The notes below the pieces were generated by a model, which had not been told where the DNA came from, searched no databases, and was given only the letters and a program-made list of their open reading frames with translations. From NCBI RefSeq assembly GCF_000761215.1, contig NZ_CP009439.1, positions 106,575-170,574 on the forward strand: a stretch of 64,000 bases of DNA. The letters run 5' to 3'. A program made the position numbers and the translations under genes. Origin of the DNA: Streptomyces glaucescens. GTDB lineage: Bacteria; Actinomycetota; Actinomycetes; Streptomycetales; Streptomycetaceae. Positions 63,700 through 64,000 of this stretch are shown here, one piece after another. How positions within the stretch are numbered: position 1 is the first letter of the stretch; each line of letters starts with the position of its first letter.

Positions 63700-64000
63700 T
63701 GGCCGAGGGAAACAGGCGACCCCCGGCCACCCCCTCGCCTCGCTGCCCGGGCCGCAGGCCCGTTGGCCGGCCCGCGCAGCGGGACCGGCCGGGTGGGCGG
63801 AGCGCAGCGGAGACCACCTCGCGGGGGCGCAGCTCCCGCAGCTCCGGGAGCGCAGCGGACGGAGCGTCACCGGCCCGGCGCAGCCGGGCCGGTGAGCTGG
63901 GCCGCGCAGCGGCCAGCAGCGCTCACGCTCCGCGTGAGCGCAACACCCGCGCGCAGCGCGGGTGTTCGCTTGCCCATCGCGCAGCGATGGGGTACCCGCT
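63700..64000. other. Streptomyces-type telomere (right end of linear replicon)
   Basis: Densely packed palindromes: 63868-63894 (caccggcccggc-gca-gccgggccggtg), 63900-63914, 63921-63939 (gctcacgc-tcc-gcgtgagc), 63942-63966 (aacacccgcgc-gca-gcgcgggtgtt) and 63973-63991 (cccatcgc-gca-gcgatggg). The GCA/TCC loops and order are those of archetypal Streptomyces telomeres. Read in reverse complement from 64000 the end is agcgggtacc, so about 7 outer bases of the archetype seem missing. Tpg would be bound at the 5' end. Confidence 0.9.

Noticed and set aside
63461..63895. Open frames inside the telomere
   Set aside because: They arise from GC-rich palindromes and have no ribosome site or domain.
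1..64000. CRISPR array
   Set aside because: No series of 3 or more regularly spaced identical repeats with unique spacers is seen. The 42-bp repeat at 14091 has two copies and no spacer-like variation.
1..64000. tRNA or rRNA genes
   Set aside because: No tRNA cloverleaf with a GTTCRA-type T-loop and no rRNA-like segment was noticed while reading; integration at a tRNA gene could not be supported.

Overview
The window is high-GC Streptomyces-type DNA from the very end of a linear replicon (chromosome arm or linear plasmid). About the last 300 bases (63700-64000) are a run of palindromes with GCA/TCC loops. Read on the minus strand from 64000, they match the archetypal Streptomyces telomere, apparently lacking only its outermost ~7 bases. 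A terminal-protein gene (tpg, 60317-60871) lies 3 kb inside this end.

Layout. 1-5.8 kb: a large RHS/YD-repeat polymorphic toxin with a Hint domain and C-terminal toxin, plus a candidate immunity gene. 5.9-7.5 kb: an IS110-type remnant split by an intact IS5-family element. 7.5-9.9 kb: DUF6879 / DUF5753-type regulator / DUF6415 genes. 9.9-17 kb: mobile-element backbone with ATP-dependent DNA ligase, RelE-like toxin, MobF-like relaxase, repeat-rich oriT-like DNA and a replication-relaxation protein. 17.7-22.3 kb: a TPR regulator divergent from a four-gene operon (49-aa peptide, JmjC-type oxygenase, aldo/keto reductase, APH-like kinase) that looks like a peptide-modifying (RiPP-like) locus.

22.8-43.1 kb is a defence island. 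It holds a complete three-gene pPIWI-RE operon (PIWI, Fe-S DinG-like helicase, REase), a divergent HEPN protein, a three-gene ABC-3C system (DUF2326 ATPase, middle component, effector) and a 1562-aa Avs-like STAND NTPase with an N-terminal nuclease-like domain. Remnants of a telomeric helicase lie between the last two.

43-59.5 kb is mostly wreckage: a truncated tyrosine recombinase, IS5, IS481 and IS256 pieces, a broken second DNA ligase, frameshifted GNAT/HNH/GIY-YIG-like genes, a truncated second copy of the HEPN gene and a truncated TIGR02391 gene. Intact genes are scattered among them (subtilisin inhibitor, small membrane peptides). 59.5-64 kb: an RHH/Fic-like toxin-antitoxin pair, tpg, an HD hydrolase, a DUF4145 gene of lower GC, then the telomere.

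The long defence genes and the RHS gene are uninterrupted over about 21 kb, while at least a dozen small neighbours carry one- or two-base frameshifts. That argues for real decay of unselected genes around maintained defence genes, rather than uniform sequencing error. All family calls come from reading motifs; no database search was run.
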